Shown piece by piece: positions 47,901 through 59,300 of a stretch of 64,000 nucleotides of DNA. Source of the DNA: Biomphalaria glabrata (lineage: Eukaryota; Mollusca; Gastropoda; Planorbidae); assembly GCF_947242115.1 (NCBI RefSeq), contig NC_074711.1, forward strand, positions 37,691,765 to 37,755,764. Reading direction: 5' to 3'. Under the pieces are notes generated by a model. The model searched no databases and was not told the origin of the DNA. It saw nothing but the letters and a program-made list of their open reading frames with translations. Both the position numbers and the translations under genes were made by a program. Position 1 is the first letter of the stretch. Every line of letters begins with the position of its first letter.

Positions 47901-50146
47901 GGTTGTTAGTGAAAATCAACGCCAAATAATTCTTTGAAACAAACTGCAATAATACTCTAAAAACCAAATTAAGACAATGGCTGAATATTCCTTGTCCATG
48001 GGCGAATCGACTGGGGGGCCGCATCTTTTTAATCCTTGTGTTCAACTCTATTTTTGTTGAAATGTGCTCTCAGGAAAATCCTTTTCGACGCCGAATTCTG
48101 GAAGTGTTTTCTCAAGACAACACAGGAGATTTAGCCTTTGATGACTTCCTGAATATGTTCTCTGTTTTCAGCGAGGATGCTCCAAGAGAGATCAAGGCAG
48201 TGTATGCTTTTAAAATATATGGTAAGATTGGTTGTCAATATTTGAATATGATTGAGATGCAGGCGTAACCCGCGAGTCAAACGTTATAATGTAATCAGAT
48301 TGTTTTTTTTTAAATCTCACTAATTGCTTTGAGGCTCAACCTGGTTGTTAGCACAGTGGAAGTGATCAAACTGGGGTAAGCACACTGGTATTAATCAAAC
48401 TAAGGTAACCACACTGGTATTAATCAAACTGGGATAAGCACACTGGTATTAATCAAACTGGGGTAACCACATTGGTATTAATCAAACTGGGATAAGCACA
48501 CTGGTATTAATCAAACTGGGGTAAGCACACTGTTATTAATCAAACTGAGGTAAGCACACTGGTATTAATCAAACTGGTCTAACCACACTGGTATTAATCA
48601 AACTGGGGTAAGCACACTGATATTAATCAAACTGGGGTAAGCACACTGATAGTAATCAAACTGGGGTAACCACACTGGTATTAATCAAACTGGGATAAGC
48701 ACACTGGTAGTAATCAAACTGGGGTAAGCACACTGGTATTAATCAAACTGGTGTAACCACACTGGTATTAATCAAACTGGGGTAAGCACACTGATATTAA
48801 TCCAATATCTTTTTCTGACCTAGATTTTGATCGAGACAATACGCTGAACAAAACAGATCTGGCTAAAACTCTGAAAACGTTAACCCAGAAATCCAGAGAT
48901 CAAGGAGACCTGGTAGATGGGGAAAATATAGAACAAAGTGCATTGACTGAAACAGAAGAGAATCACATACTAGAACAAGTAAATTTTTTTTTAATTTGGT
49001 GCTAAACTTTATGTTTTGAAATGTAAACAGAATAAATCACATGTTTTTTTTTTATTTTCCAATTTTACCTGATTAAAAATGTATGTAAATATTTTTTAAA
49101 TTACTTTTTTAGATCACATCTTTCATATTCAGTGCGCTAGATTTTGTTTTGTGGGCTTGTTGCGGTAGGGGGTATCTGGGAGAAGGTTTCAGTGCTGACT
49201 CTAATTGCTCAGCAAACGCAAGAGTCGAATGCAAGAGTCGGGATTCCTACACTTTTCCCTTTGATGGGATAGCAAAACGGTTTGACCATTCAGTTTGCTA
49301 AATATCTGAGTCTCATAGTTTCATCTCCAGACCTAATCATTTCATTTATTTTACACGTTATAAGGATCTAACTTTTTAGTAAACTCACACTGAGTAATGG
49401 AAGTCCTTAAACACACACACATTCAGATATGCACACACACACACACACACGTTTTAAACTGGTGGGAAGTCGATGTGTAAGGATAAAAACAAGATGGCTA
49501 TTATAAACGAAAACACATGAGTTCTTTGTCTATGAGTTTTATTTATTGTGGAAAACAAAATTCTAATGTGCTTGGCATTAATAGTTCTGAATTGAATGTG
49601 TCGCATTTCGATAAGCCATCTTTTCCCACTGCAACTTGTCATGTGACTAAAGAGGCCAATCCATCGCATGGAGTCCTGGCAACTGTAAAATATTTCTCAG
49701 TTCTATAATGAAACATGTTTTGTTTTGCATATGGTCAGTGGCTCTGTACATTTCTTAATGTTTGACCTTGAATTTTTGAAGGTCTTGAAAGAAGCAGACC
49801 TGGATGACAACAACGAGTTATCGTACATTGAATTTGAGCACGTGGTGTCCAGAGCACCTGACTTTTTAACGTAAGTGTATTCATTACTATGAAGAAGTCG
49901 TTAGTCAATGTCTAGCTAAGTTTATTTTTTTTTATTTTAACAAAGAATGAGATGAAGGATGTTTTGAATCCATTTTATAGAAATCTTACGAGATTTTAAC
50001 CCATGAAATCTACTGTAATAATTAATTAGACTTCAAATCAGACTTCAGTGTTTTTAAAATAGGAACATTTTATATTAGTGCATTTGAAAAAAAAAAAAAA
50101 CGTTTTCTTTTATCTTCGTTTCAGAACATTCCACATCAGAATATAG
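44918..50146 (+). CDS. Calcium- and integrin-binding family EF-hand protein (CIB), copy 1
   Basis: Seven exons with canonical splice sites: 44918-44968, 46279-46313, 46449-46572, 48074-48221, 48824-48978, 49782-49870, 50125-50146 (624 nt, 207 residues). The N-terminus [17 protein letters not shown] has Gly2, a likely N-myristoylation site as in CIB proteins, and [10 protein letters not shown] is the family's conserved second exon. EF-2 (residues 83-94) is degenerate. EF-3, [12 protein letters not shown] (120-131), ends in Asp as in CIB1. EF-4, [12 protein letters not shown] (177-188), is canonical. The C-terminus TFHIRI matches CIB2/CIB3. CIB proteins are calcium sensors that bind integrin tails, TMC channels and kinases. 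It has about 17 extra residues between EF-3 and EF-4 compared with the usual 187-191 length. Head-to-tail with copy 2. AATAAA lies at 50321. Confidence 0.93.
45041..45200 (-). mobile_element. LINE 3' end in CIB copy 1 intron 1
   Basis: Shared LINE tail read in reverse (CTTGTCTTCGAGTCCGAACA), then the Cys-finger region (CACATACAGGGCAAGCATAA on the plus strand). An (AAT)n tract at 45020-45041 is its microsatellite-like 3' tail, a pattern seen in some LINE groups. Confidence 0.75.
45772..45785. repeat. Poly-G tract within CIB copy 1 intron 1
   Basis: Fourteen G followed by CACCTCTGTT. The same G-run plus CACCTCTGTT junction occurs at 21644-21668, so both may belong to one dispersed repeat. Confidence 0.85.
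47160..47280 (-). mobile_element. SINE family 2
   Basis: Minus strand: GCCGTGCGGTATTCGCGC (A-box-like), GTCCCGGGTTCATACC (B-box-like), CCCCGTCGTCCTGCGGGAGG. Paired with 7300-7405. Lies in intron 3 of CIB copy 1. Confidence 0.65.
47283..47555 (+). repeat. Dispersed repeat family A copy
   Basis: TTATACCACC, AGTTAATTAACTAAT, TTGATTCTTGTGTTG, TTTCAGCTTGATTCGAG, GGAGAAATAACATGTAC and a CAGACAGACACACAGACAGA tract. Confidence 0.75.
48346..48803. repeat. 29-bp minisatellite in CIB copy 1 intron 4
   Basis: About 16 units of ACTGGGGTAAGCACACTGGT followed by ATTAATCAA. Each typical unit carries GGTAAGC, a donor-like word. The last unit ends about 20 bp before the exon 5 acceptor at 48824. Confidence 0.95.
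49138..49300. repeat. Degraded relative of the 25470-25710 repeat
   Basis: Shares GGGGGTATCTGGGAGAAGG and GCTCAGCAAACGCA with GGGGGTATCTAGGAGTTGG and GCTCAGTAAACACA of the earlier copy. Confidence 0.5.
49410..49452. repeat. CA microsatellite
   Basis: Two CA runs separated by TTCAGATATG; in CIB copy 1 intron 5. Confidence 0.9.
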
Positions 50147-52575
50147 AAAGTCTTGCCAAAGACAACGGACATACGTGTTCAGTGATGAATATATATGCAC
50201 CAATCCAACTTGAGTGTTAGCATATTGTTTACGTATTTAGCAATCTGATACAATCTGATATATCACTATGTCCATGTAATGAAGTGCATGTCAATCATTT
50301 ATACCGATCTCGTTCAGGACAATAAATGAAATCAGTATTTGCTTTACAAATCCGTAATTTAAAAAGAAAACATGCTTTGATTTTTATAAGAAGATAATGA
50401 GGACAATGATCGTGCTAATTGTGATTATGATTTGATGACTAGCTTCATAACTTTATTCGAATTTGTACTCAATTAAATGACAAAACTTAAAATAATATTT
50501 GCATTGCCTGCACAAATTTTATTTTCAGGCGATGTCTTATCAGGGTGAGCGTAGATGCCCCTAGCGACTTTTCTGTCACCTATGGTCTTGTGTTGTAAAG
50601 TGTAGACCTACTGTTGTACGCTAAATGATTTAACTTGTATTAACCTTACGTTTGAGCCTGACTGAAAAGTCCCTAGGACCGGCCCTGGATTTTCTTTATC
50701 ACTGTCATACAATTTCTCTTGTCAAGACTTTTAGTATAGGACCTATAAATTGGATGACTTCAACCAGTTTTGTGGCAAAGGTTCCTAGCTTACTAGGGCA
50801 ACGAAAGTCATTTCTCTCAAAGGGATGCAGTAGAATTCCTATTTTAAACGGATTTCTCATTTCTAGATCTAGTAGTAGAAGCCAATGTCAATCCGTTCCT
50901 TTAAAAGACTACAGTAGAGTTCCGATTTTTAACGGATTAAATGTAGATCTAGTAGGCTAGTACAAGTCATGATAATGATAATGAGACGGGAAAAAACGTT
51001 ACTTGGAGATCAAAGGTCAAATAGGGTTGTCAACATGAAAAAAATCTTCAATATTTAGATTCATTGGTATATAACTTATTAAGTAAAGAAGTAAATTAAA
51101 CTGTAAACTGCCATTTATTTTATCTTATTTTACTGTAAACTTAATCCTCAAATCATCAAGTCCTTTTTTAAATTCAAAAATCCACATTGATAACTTTTTA
51201 TATTGATTTATTTACTGTACATCCAACTCATACACATTATATTTGTATATATTGAAGAGAGAGAGAGAGAGAGAGTAGGGGCCTACAATTTTGATTTTCG
51301 GTGGTGGCCCATTAGCTAAAGCTTCATTACTTAACATGAAGGTGGGACCCTCTGTGCAAACTTAAATGACATGTCATGATTCTACGAATGAAATAGTCAT
51401 TGGGTTAGAGAACACATCAAGATTTATAAAGAAAGAAAAAGCACTGCAGATTTTTGTAATATCTGGACTTGCAGGTGCTATATCTGGACTTGCATTTATA
51501 CTCTTTGTAGTAGATATAATATTAGGACTTGAAGATAAACTATTTAGACTCGCTGTTATATAAGATCGTGTATCAAAACTATTTGGATTGTTTGTGTACT
51601 TTTCAAAAGTTATAACGTCGGGGGGGGGGGGGGGGGGGGGAAGAGAGAGCTTTAATTTATAAATATAATAAAACGGAGAGCAGTCATTATAAAGAAGTTC
51701 AAAATTGTAAAATGTCATACAAAGAAAGTTAAGGGTACACCTCTTAGTACATTGTATCCCTCCCACCCTCATTTGATGCCGCCACTTTTGTTGTTTTGTT
51801 TCATGTTGAAGTAACAAAAAATGCGTATCAAAAATGTTGTTGATGATTTGAAACAACTCTATTATGAATGTATGAAGTGTATTTACACAAATATGACCTG
51901 TTTTGACCAAAATGTTTTCGTGGCCATGCAGTCAAAACGTGTTTATTGATTTTATATAAACACCGTGACAAGGGTCCGTTCCTTTAAACCTTTCAAGTGT
52001 ACATATTTAACCAAATAAAGAAATTATACAAATGTCTGCATACACGGTATTCCCCACGGGAGAAAATAACATTTTCTGAATATATACATTCAATTTTTAT
52101 TTGCCTACATTTGTGAGAACAGGTAAAATTGTATTAATTAATATGAAATTAATTTTTGTTTCATATATTCGAAATATTTATTTGTAATAACTTATTTATA
52201 TTACTTATAGTATACAGTTGTTGAAAGTGAATGTTCCTATTTTCACAATACTTTTCTATACAAAGTTTACTTATAGAATACAATTGTTGTTATTTCCACA
52301 ACTTTTCTGTACAAAGTTGACGTTAAAAGAGGAATAAATCTACCAAGTGGTAAAATACTCGAGTGTTGATTTTGTTTCCCAGTAAACGTCATAATAACGT
52401 CATAATAACCAGGAACACTTTCAACATCCTTAACATGCATTAGAAGCACGGCACTGACATGGGGAGAAGTTGTCTGAGGGGGGGGGGTGAGTCCTGAACG
52501 CCTGCCAACCCTCCCATCAGACGTACAACTCAGTTTCTCTCTTCTCCGTTGTATTGTTCATTTCTGTGTCTACCT
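50147..52575. other. 3' region of CIB copy 1 and spacer
   Basis: Holds the likely poly(A) signal at 50321. At 50650-50685 it ends in a CCTAGGACCGGCCCTGG junction resembling hAT termini. Two short direct repeats carry CAGTAGA(A/G)TTCC and AACGGATT (50827 and 50921). There is a GA run near 51257 and a 21-G tract at 51620-51640. No gene supported. Confidence 0.5.
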
Positions 52576-52587
52576 TCGGGTGTTACC

Positions 52588-52966
52588 TTGACGTCCTGAA
52601 GTAAGTCATCCACTCACTCAGTCGTGTCTACCTTAGGTGTTACCTTGACGTCTTGAAATAAGTCATCCACTCACTCAGTCATGTCTACCTTCGGGTGTGA
52701 CCTCTACGTCTTGAAGTAAGTCATCCACTCACTCAGTCGTGTCTACCTTCGGGTGTTACCTTGACGTCTTGAAGTAAGTCATCCACTCACTCAGTCGTGT
52801 CTACCTTCGGGTGTTATCTTGACGTCTTGAAGTCATCCACTCACTCAGTCGTGTCTACCTTCGGTGTTACCCTGACGTCCTGAAGTAAGTCATCCACTCA
52901 CTCAGTCGTGTCTACCTTCGGTGTTACCTTGACGTCCTGAAGTAAGTCATCCACTCATCAGTAGTG
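52588..52966. repeat. 58-bp tandem repeat, about six units
   Basis: Units of TCGTGTCTACCTTCGGGTGT, then a TACCTTGACGTCTTGAAGTA segment, then AGTCATCCACTCACTCAG. One copy lacks GTAAGT-type sequence (near 52830), and others vary by a G. It lies between the two CIB genes. Confidence 0.94.
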
Positions 52967-53027
52967 TTAATTAAGATCTAGTTTCACAGTCAGCAATAAG
53001 CAAACAACTACCATTAGCGTAGGAGGC

Positions 53028-53268
53028 GCGGCGGCTGAGCGGTAAGGCGCTTGGCTTCCGAACCTGGTGTCCCGGGTTCGAATCCTGGTGAAGCTGGGGT
53101 TTTTAATTTCGGGATCTTTGGGCACCTGTGACTGCCTGTGAGTCCACCCAGCTCTAATTGCGGTTGGTCGTTGTGCTGGCCACATGACACCCTCGTTAAC
53201 CGTGGGCCACAGAAACAGATGATCCTCAGACCATCATAGTCCACAAAGTCTGAAATGGAAACTTTTAC
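53028..53268 (+). mobile_element. SINE family 1, best-preserved copy
   Basis: GGCGGCTGAGCGGTAAGGCG (A-box region), CCCGGGTTCGAATCCTGG (perfect B box), GAGTCCACCCAGCTC, GCGGTTGGTCGTTGTGCTGG, CACATGACACCCTCGTTAAC, CAGATGATC and a TTTTACTTTTTA end. Flanking ACCATTAGCG occurs on both sides (about 53011 and 53274), a likely target duplication. Confidence 0.92.
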
Positions 53269-55555
53269 TTTTTACCATTAGCGTCATGGCAGAAAAACAA
53301 AACACTTTATTAACTTGAACGAGTGCAACTTTGCGCTGCTTAGATTGTCAATACTTTTGAATTTCTGAGTAGTACGAACATACGTGTTTGTCATTAAACG
53401 GATTTTAAGAAACATTTAATCTGAATAAAATATTGTCATTTGAAACCTAGCTAATTACAAGTATAAATAGGCCTAGTTAATTATACGTAGGACTAGATGG
53501 TTATGTCTGGCTGTAATGTTTATTGTGTAGGCTTTTAGGCCTTATGGATTAGATGTCGGCCCTGTTAGTAATATATTGGCCAAGTTAGTCTTATGTCCTT
53601 AACATCAGTCGTTGTGACCTATATCCTCATGTTATTATTGATTAAGTTCACTCTTCATGTGTAGTTATGAAACATTTGCAATGTATTGTGGGTCCTTTTA
53701 TTTATAAGTATCTATATTAAATGACATAGATGATTAATAGTTACCTTGCTTGATTCTTTAACCCTTAAAACGCGTGTGGTAGTTTAGCCTCTAAACATCA
53801 GGATTGTGTATGCACTCATTGTAAAGCATTTCAGCACTTTAAGGGTTAAAGTCATTTTTGCTGGCTTTGTTGGTTTTGTTTTTAAACAAAATGATTAAAA
53901 TGTGTCTGTTGTGATATATACATGAACCTAGCCTCGTTTTCAAATTGCTACGTTGAATATAAACTCTGGGTGAAAGTGAGTGGTATCAACTATTGATTTA
54001 CAGCATTGATTTGTAGTTAAGGGCCCGCGTATTGTGCTGTAACGTTGATTCTGGAGTGCTCAATTCAATCGATCTCACTGTTCGATCATTTCAATTTCTC
54101 ATCAAGAGTGAGATGTTTTGATTTCATCTTGTCCCACGTTTAGTTGGCATGAACAGAGAAATGTAACAAGTTGACATTCTTCATTTTTGTTTCGTTGTTG
54201 TTTTTTTCCCCCCAAAAAAGGTAATCTAGCACTCTTAAAAAAACTTTATTTTTAATAGTTTTATTATGTACAATATCTTATCAATATATTATGTATTTAT
54301 CAATATATATATATATTTAATTACATTACTATATGGATCAGCAGTTTTAGATTTTATTTTTTTCTGGGAGATACGAAAAAAAATAGTGTGAAATGTATAA
54401 TTTTTTCACATCCTGAAGCTCGAAAGAAATTCTGTTTAGTCTGACCACAAAAATTTCTATTTACAATCTCAATGACCGGGTTCTCAAGTCAAAGCCTAAC
54501 ACATTCACCTAGTACATCTGAGTAGATGGTTCATTTTTCTAATAAAATTCATAAAGAATTTGTAAAAAATTGAGAGCCTAAATTATTTAAATAATGCTTT
54601 ATTTATTTATTTATTAGACATTTGCCATTTTGCTGGAAAATCAATTTGAGCTGTAAACAAACTATCCTACATCTAAATCTCAGACTGACTATGATCATAA
54701 TGACATACATTGAGATAGAGTCTACATGTCACTACTGTTGAGACATATTCAGTAGCCAGTCCGAACAGCTATTTGATTAGTGAACTAACAAAATACTCAA
54801 AGACTTTCTGTTAAAAAATAACAGAAATTAGTAAGTGCAAAAGCAAAATTTCGTCTCATTTTGTGTTTCACCTTTACCCGCCGAAAGTCCTAGAGTCACA
54901 TTTAAAGTGTTGTTTATGAACTTCAACTCCTGACAAGTTGAGCAAAAATGCATCAAGTGAGAAAAAAAACTTTTAATTTAACGCAATTCTGGACTTCTAC
55001 TATTTTGTTTAGAAGTAGGTCAAATAAAATAACCCTTTATTTAGCTTTAAACAAACACGGACTGGCTCGTTCCATACAAACATAAAGACATCAATCTAGG
55101 AATCGCTTCAATGTAGTCTGTCATCATATAGGACCCTCCATTAATGTCAGCTGTACATTAAAACGTGAAGGCTTTGTGTCATCACATAAACGTTAACCTT
55201 TCTATTACACGCAGATGTCCCAGTAGTAATCATTAATCCAATGTACAGTATTAGGTCTACTAATACTGCTGCACGTATGGCTCGGGAAACTGGGTAGTCG
55301 CTAATAAACATTTTGTAATAATGCATTTAAAAAGAGTGCGGAACACGGGAACACGGTTAACTGCTGCTCGTTATACTCTAAATGTACGAAAACAGATCAG
55401 ACAAATGTGGACAGATTTAAATGAACTAGAACTGGATGAATTAAGTGCATGTTAACAACACTGTGGTTGTATCTATTCAAAAGTGTTATTATGTCTTCTT
55501 GAAGCAGCGGTTCCTTTGACTAAGAGTCACAGTGTGCAAGACGTTAGAAGTAGCA
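53269..55555. other. Spacer between the CIB genes; contains a TTAA MITE
   Basis: AT-rich, no gene. The only defined element is the inverted-repeat insertion at 53758-53849. Confidence 0.5.
53758..53849. mobile_element. 92-bp TTAA-flanked piggyBac-like MITE
   Basis: TTAACCCTTAAA at the left and TTTAAGGGTTAA at the right are perfect inverted repeats. CCC...GGG termini bounded by TTAA are typical of piggyBac-derived elements. No coding capacity. Confidence 0.7.
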
Positions 55556-56325
55556 ATGGGAAACAAGGAATCTTCTTTCTCTGAAGCCCAACTTGAGGCT
55601 TACCAGGCAAGTTAATCTCAAACCTACTCTATGCATTCAAAAGTACCTAGGCCTACTTAGTATATGTATTGTTATACTGTATTATAACTATTCTAGCAGT
55701 CCTGATGGAGAATAGGGCTGAGATTTAGAAATCTTATATTCTGAATGTAGATTTTCATGCATGGCGGAAACACTTTATGCATAGCTCTAGGCAGGCTCTA
55801 GCTTATTAGTGTACAAAACTAAAGTAACAAACTTTGAGGTTTTTGTTTTTTTTAAAGTAACTTTGCACTTTTAGAACTTTCGCCCTGCAGAATGGAATGT
55901 TGTAAGCGCTTCTGTTGGTAGTACACAATTATGTCAACATGGAGGAAGCAGCAGACTTCACTCTATGATTCAAACGTATCTGTAACAAAATGGGCAACTA
56001 ACTAGCAGGAGTACGGAAAACTTTTCAATAAAACAAAACGTTAATCTTCAAGATCTATACTATATGTCTCTCTGTCTGCTATAGATCTTATCAAATGTAA
56101 TGTACAATATGTTCACACCCAAAATATAAGAAAAAAACGTTATCCTATTCATGATATTGTCTGTTTATAGAACTATATTCTTTTCTTTTATTTCTGAAGG
56201 ACTGCACATTTTTTACCAGAACAGATATCCTTAGGTAGGTCGAATGTCTTTACATTTAAAATACTGAATTAGAGTGATTTTAAAAGTTTCAGGGATCTTT
56301 CTCTTTATCTTTCTTACAAACTTTG

Positions 56326-56357
<32 letters not shown>

Positions 56358-59300
56358 GCTTTGTCTCTGTCTTTCTGTCTGTGCCCCCTTTCTCTCTCTC
56401 TCTCTCTCTCTCTTATAGCCGAAATAAGATTTTTTTAAAATAATAAAATTGTAATCATTAGAATTTGTATTACACAATATAGATTTATCAACCCATTTGT
56501 TGCTAAGTGGTTGTGTGGTATGCCACTCAAGCCCGCTTCCAACCCATGACATTCTGAATGAGGTTTGAACTAGGACGTCCTGTATGAGGGAACGTTCAAA
56601 ACTTTTTGGTTGTTTATGGCCATCATCAAGTGAGGGCTTGACAGGTTCAAATCCTTTCTTGCTAAAGCTCTGGACAGAACCCTTGCTGTTTTGTGTAATG
56701 CATGTATGTCAACATTCAGGTCGAGAATTTTGTGGTTTTCCAGACCTGACGAGACGGAGGTCAACTAATTTCAATGAACATGTCTGGGGAAGTCAAATGA
56801 ACATGTCTGGGGGAAGTCAAATGAGCATGTCTGGGAAAGTCAAATGAACATGTCTGGGAAAGTCAAATGAACATGTCTGGGGAAGTCAAATGAACATGTC
56901 TGGGGGAAGTCAAATGAGCATGTCTGGGAAAGTCAAATGAACATGTCTGGGAAAGTCAAATGAACATGTCTGGAGAAGTCAAATAAACATGTCTGGGGAA
57001 GTCAAATGAACATGTCTGGGAAAGTCAAATGAACATGTCTGGGGGAAGTCAAATGAGCATGTCTGGGAAAGTCAAATGAGCATGTCTGGGAAAGTCAATT
57101 GAACATGTCTGGAGAAGTCAAATGAACATGTCTGGGGAAGTCAAATAAACATGTCTGGGAAAGTCAAATGAACATGTCTGGGGAAGTCAAATGAACATGT
57201 CTGGGAAAGTCAAATGAACATGTCTGGGGAAGTCAAATGAACATGTCTGGGGGAAGTCAAATGAGCATGTCTGGGAAAGTCAAATGAGCATGTCTGGGGA
57301 AGTCAATTGAACATGTCTGGGGAAGTCAAATGAACATGTCTGGGAAAGTCAAATGAACATGTCTGTGGAAGTCAAATGAACATGACTGGGGGAAGTCAAA
57401 TGAACATGACTGGGGGAAGTCAAATGAACATGTCTGGGGAAGTCAAATGACCAAGACTAGTGGTATGATGCATAAAAGACTGGATCTGGATACGTCTTCT
57501 GTATATCCATCCATCTACTTGTTTTCTAGCTGGTTGATACTCCTCCAGTCGACTGTATCGCTCAATACAAATTATTAGTTCCCTCCGAAGATTTATCGAG
57601 CCGAAATTAGCCATTATTTCAGATGCATTTACTGTTGTTTTAGAAAAAAAAAAATAATTATACTGACATCGAATACTCAAGGAAAGAGAATATTCTAATT
57701 TACAACTTTATAAATTCTTCTAATCTCTTTACTTTCAACACGAATCAAAGAAATCTAAACATTTTGTGTGTGAGTCACTCTTCAGTCAAAACTAACTATA
57801 TTTCATCTAAAGAGTGTTCGATAGATTCCGAGGCTTAGCACCAGATCAAGTACCCTACAACATGAGCTACAATGAAAGTTCGATGGTTAAGATTCCACTC
57901 GATGTCTTGGAAAACATGCCAGAACTGAAGGTTATTACAAAATTAATATCAACTCACTCTGTCTGTTTGTCTGTCTGGTAAAACGTTTGTACACATTATT
58001 TCTCCAACTTCGTATAAAACAAATTCAGCACTTCGCGTTACAATACAAGGATCAATTTTAAATTTTAAAAATTAGTCAGTTAATTGCTGGTAATTAATTA
58101 GTTTGTTTGATCTCATCAAGGGAATTAAATCCTTCAGTACTCAAAGTTATCGCTTAATATTTATTGCATTTCCCCTTAGGTAATTGTACACGTTATTTCT
58201 CCCTCACGCTTTCTCCGATCAAGTTGACACTTTAAACAATTATGTAGTGTACCTAACAAAACATGAATCAATAAACAACAGTACTCAATTAGTCAATTAA
58301 TTATTGGTCATTCATTATTTTGTTTTATATCGAAAAAATGTAAACATAAACAACTTGTACATTGTTGGTAGATATAGTTTGAAGGACGGAGTTCTTTCCC
58401 TTTAAATAAGTTTTGTTGTTGTTGTTGTTGTTTTTTAAAGGGATTTTTAAAATTTTGCTTGTTTATATTTTGCTTGTTTATATTTTACTTGTTTATATTT
58501 TACTTGTTTATATTTTGCTTGTTTTACTAACCTCTTATTACCTTTCACGTTCTAGCATTTATTTTTTTAAATCATGACCAGACTAGAGACAAAAGACATA
58601 CATATAGGTAACGCTAGGGGCAGTGGTGGCTGAGTGATTAAGCGCTTGGCTTCCGAACTTGGGGGTCCAGCTTTCAAATCTCGATGAAGATGGGATTTTG
58701 AATTTCTGGATTTTTAGAACGCCCCGAGTCCACCCAACTCTAATAGGTACCTGACTTTAGTCGGGAAAAGTGAAGGCGGTTGGTCGTTGTGCTGGCCCCA
58801 TGACACCCAGCTAGATAACCGTAGGCCATAGAAATAGATGATCATAACATCATCTGCTCTTTAGATTGCAAGGTCTGAAAGGGGAACTTTACTTTTTACT
58901 TGGTTAGGCTGCCGGACCAAGCTTGATGAAGGCCTTGTGGTCCGAAAGTTCTTTGTTTTTACTTGGTAAGGCAGGATTACGTATATTTATGTTTATTGTC
59001 TTTGCTATACAGCCGTTCACCCCTGAAGCAGTAAATCCTTATTTTTTAGCACAAAACATTGACACCACAAAGCAACCAACTTATAATTCATTTGTTACCT
59101 GTATCTTTTAAATCAATAAATAAACAGTATCTAGAACGATAGAACATACAACACATACATGTATATCTTAATTTATAAAATACAGAATTACAACACATAT
59201 CTATATCTAGAACATACAACACATACATGTATATCTTAATTATAAAATACAGAATTTAAACACATATCTATATCTAGAACATACAACACATACATGTATA

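Noticed and set aside
50827-50945. Possible pogo/Tigger ends (CAGTAGA(A/G)TTCC...AACGGATT)
   Set aside because: The two copies are in direct, not inverted, orientation, and no TA duplication or partner end was found.
53028-53110. Possible tRNA gene (A and B boxes present)
   Set aside because: The head continues into a conserved body shared by four other copies, so it is a SINE. No complete tRNA fold with paired acceptor stem is apparent.
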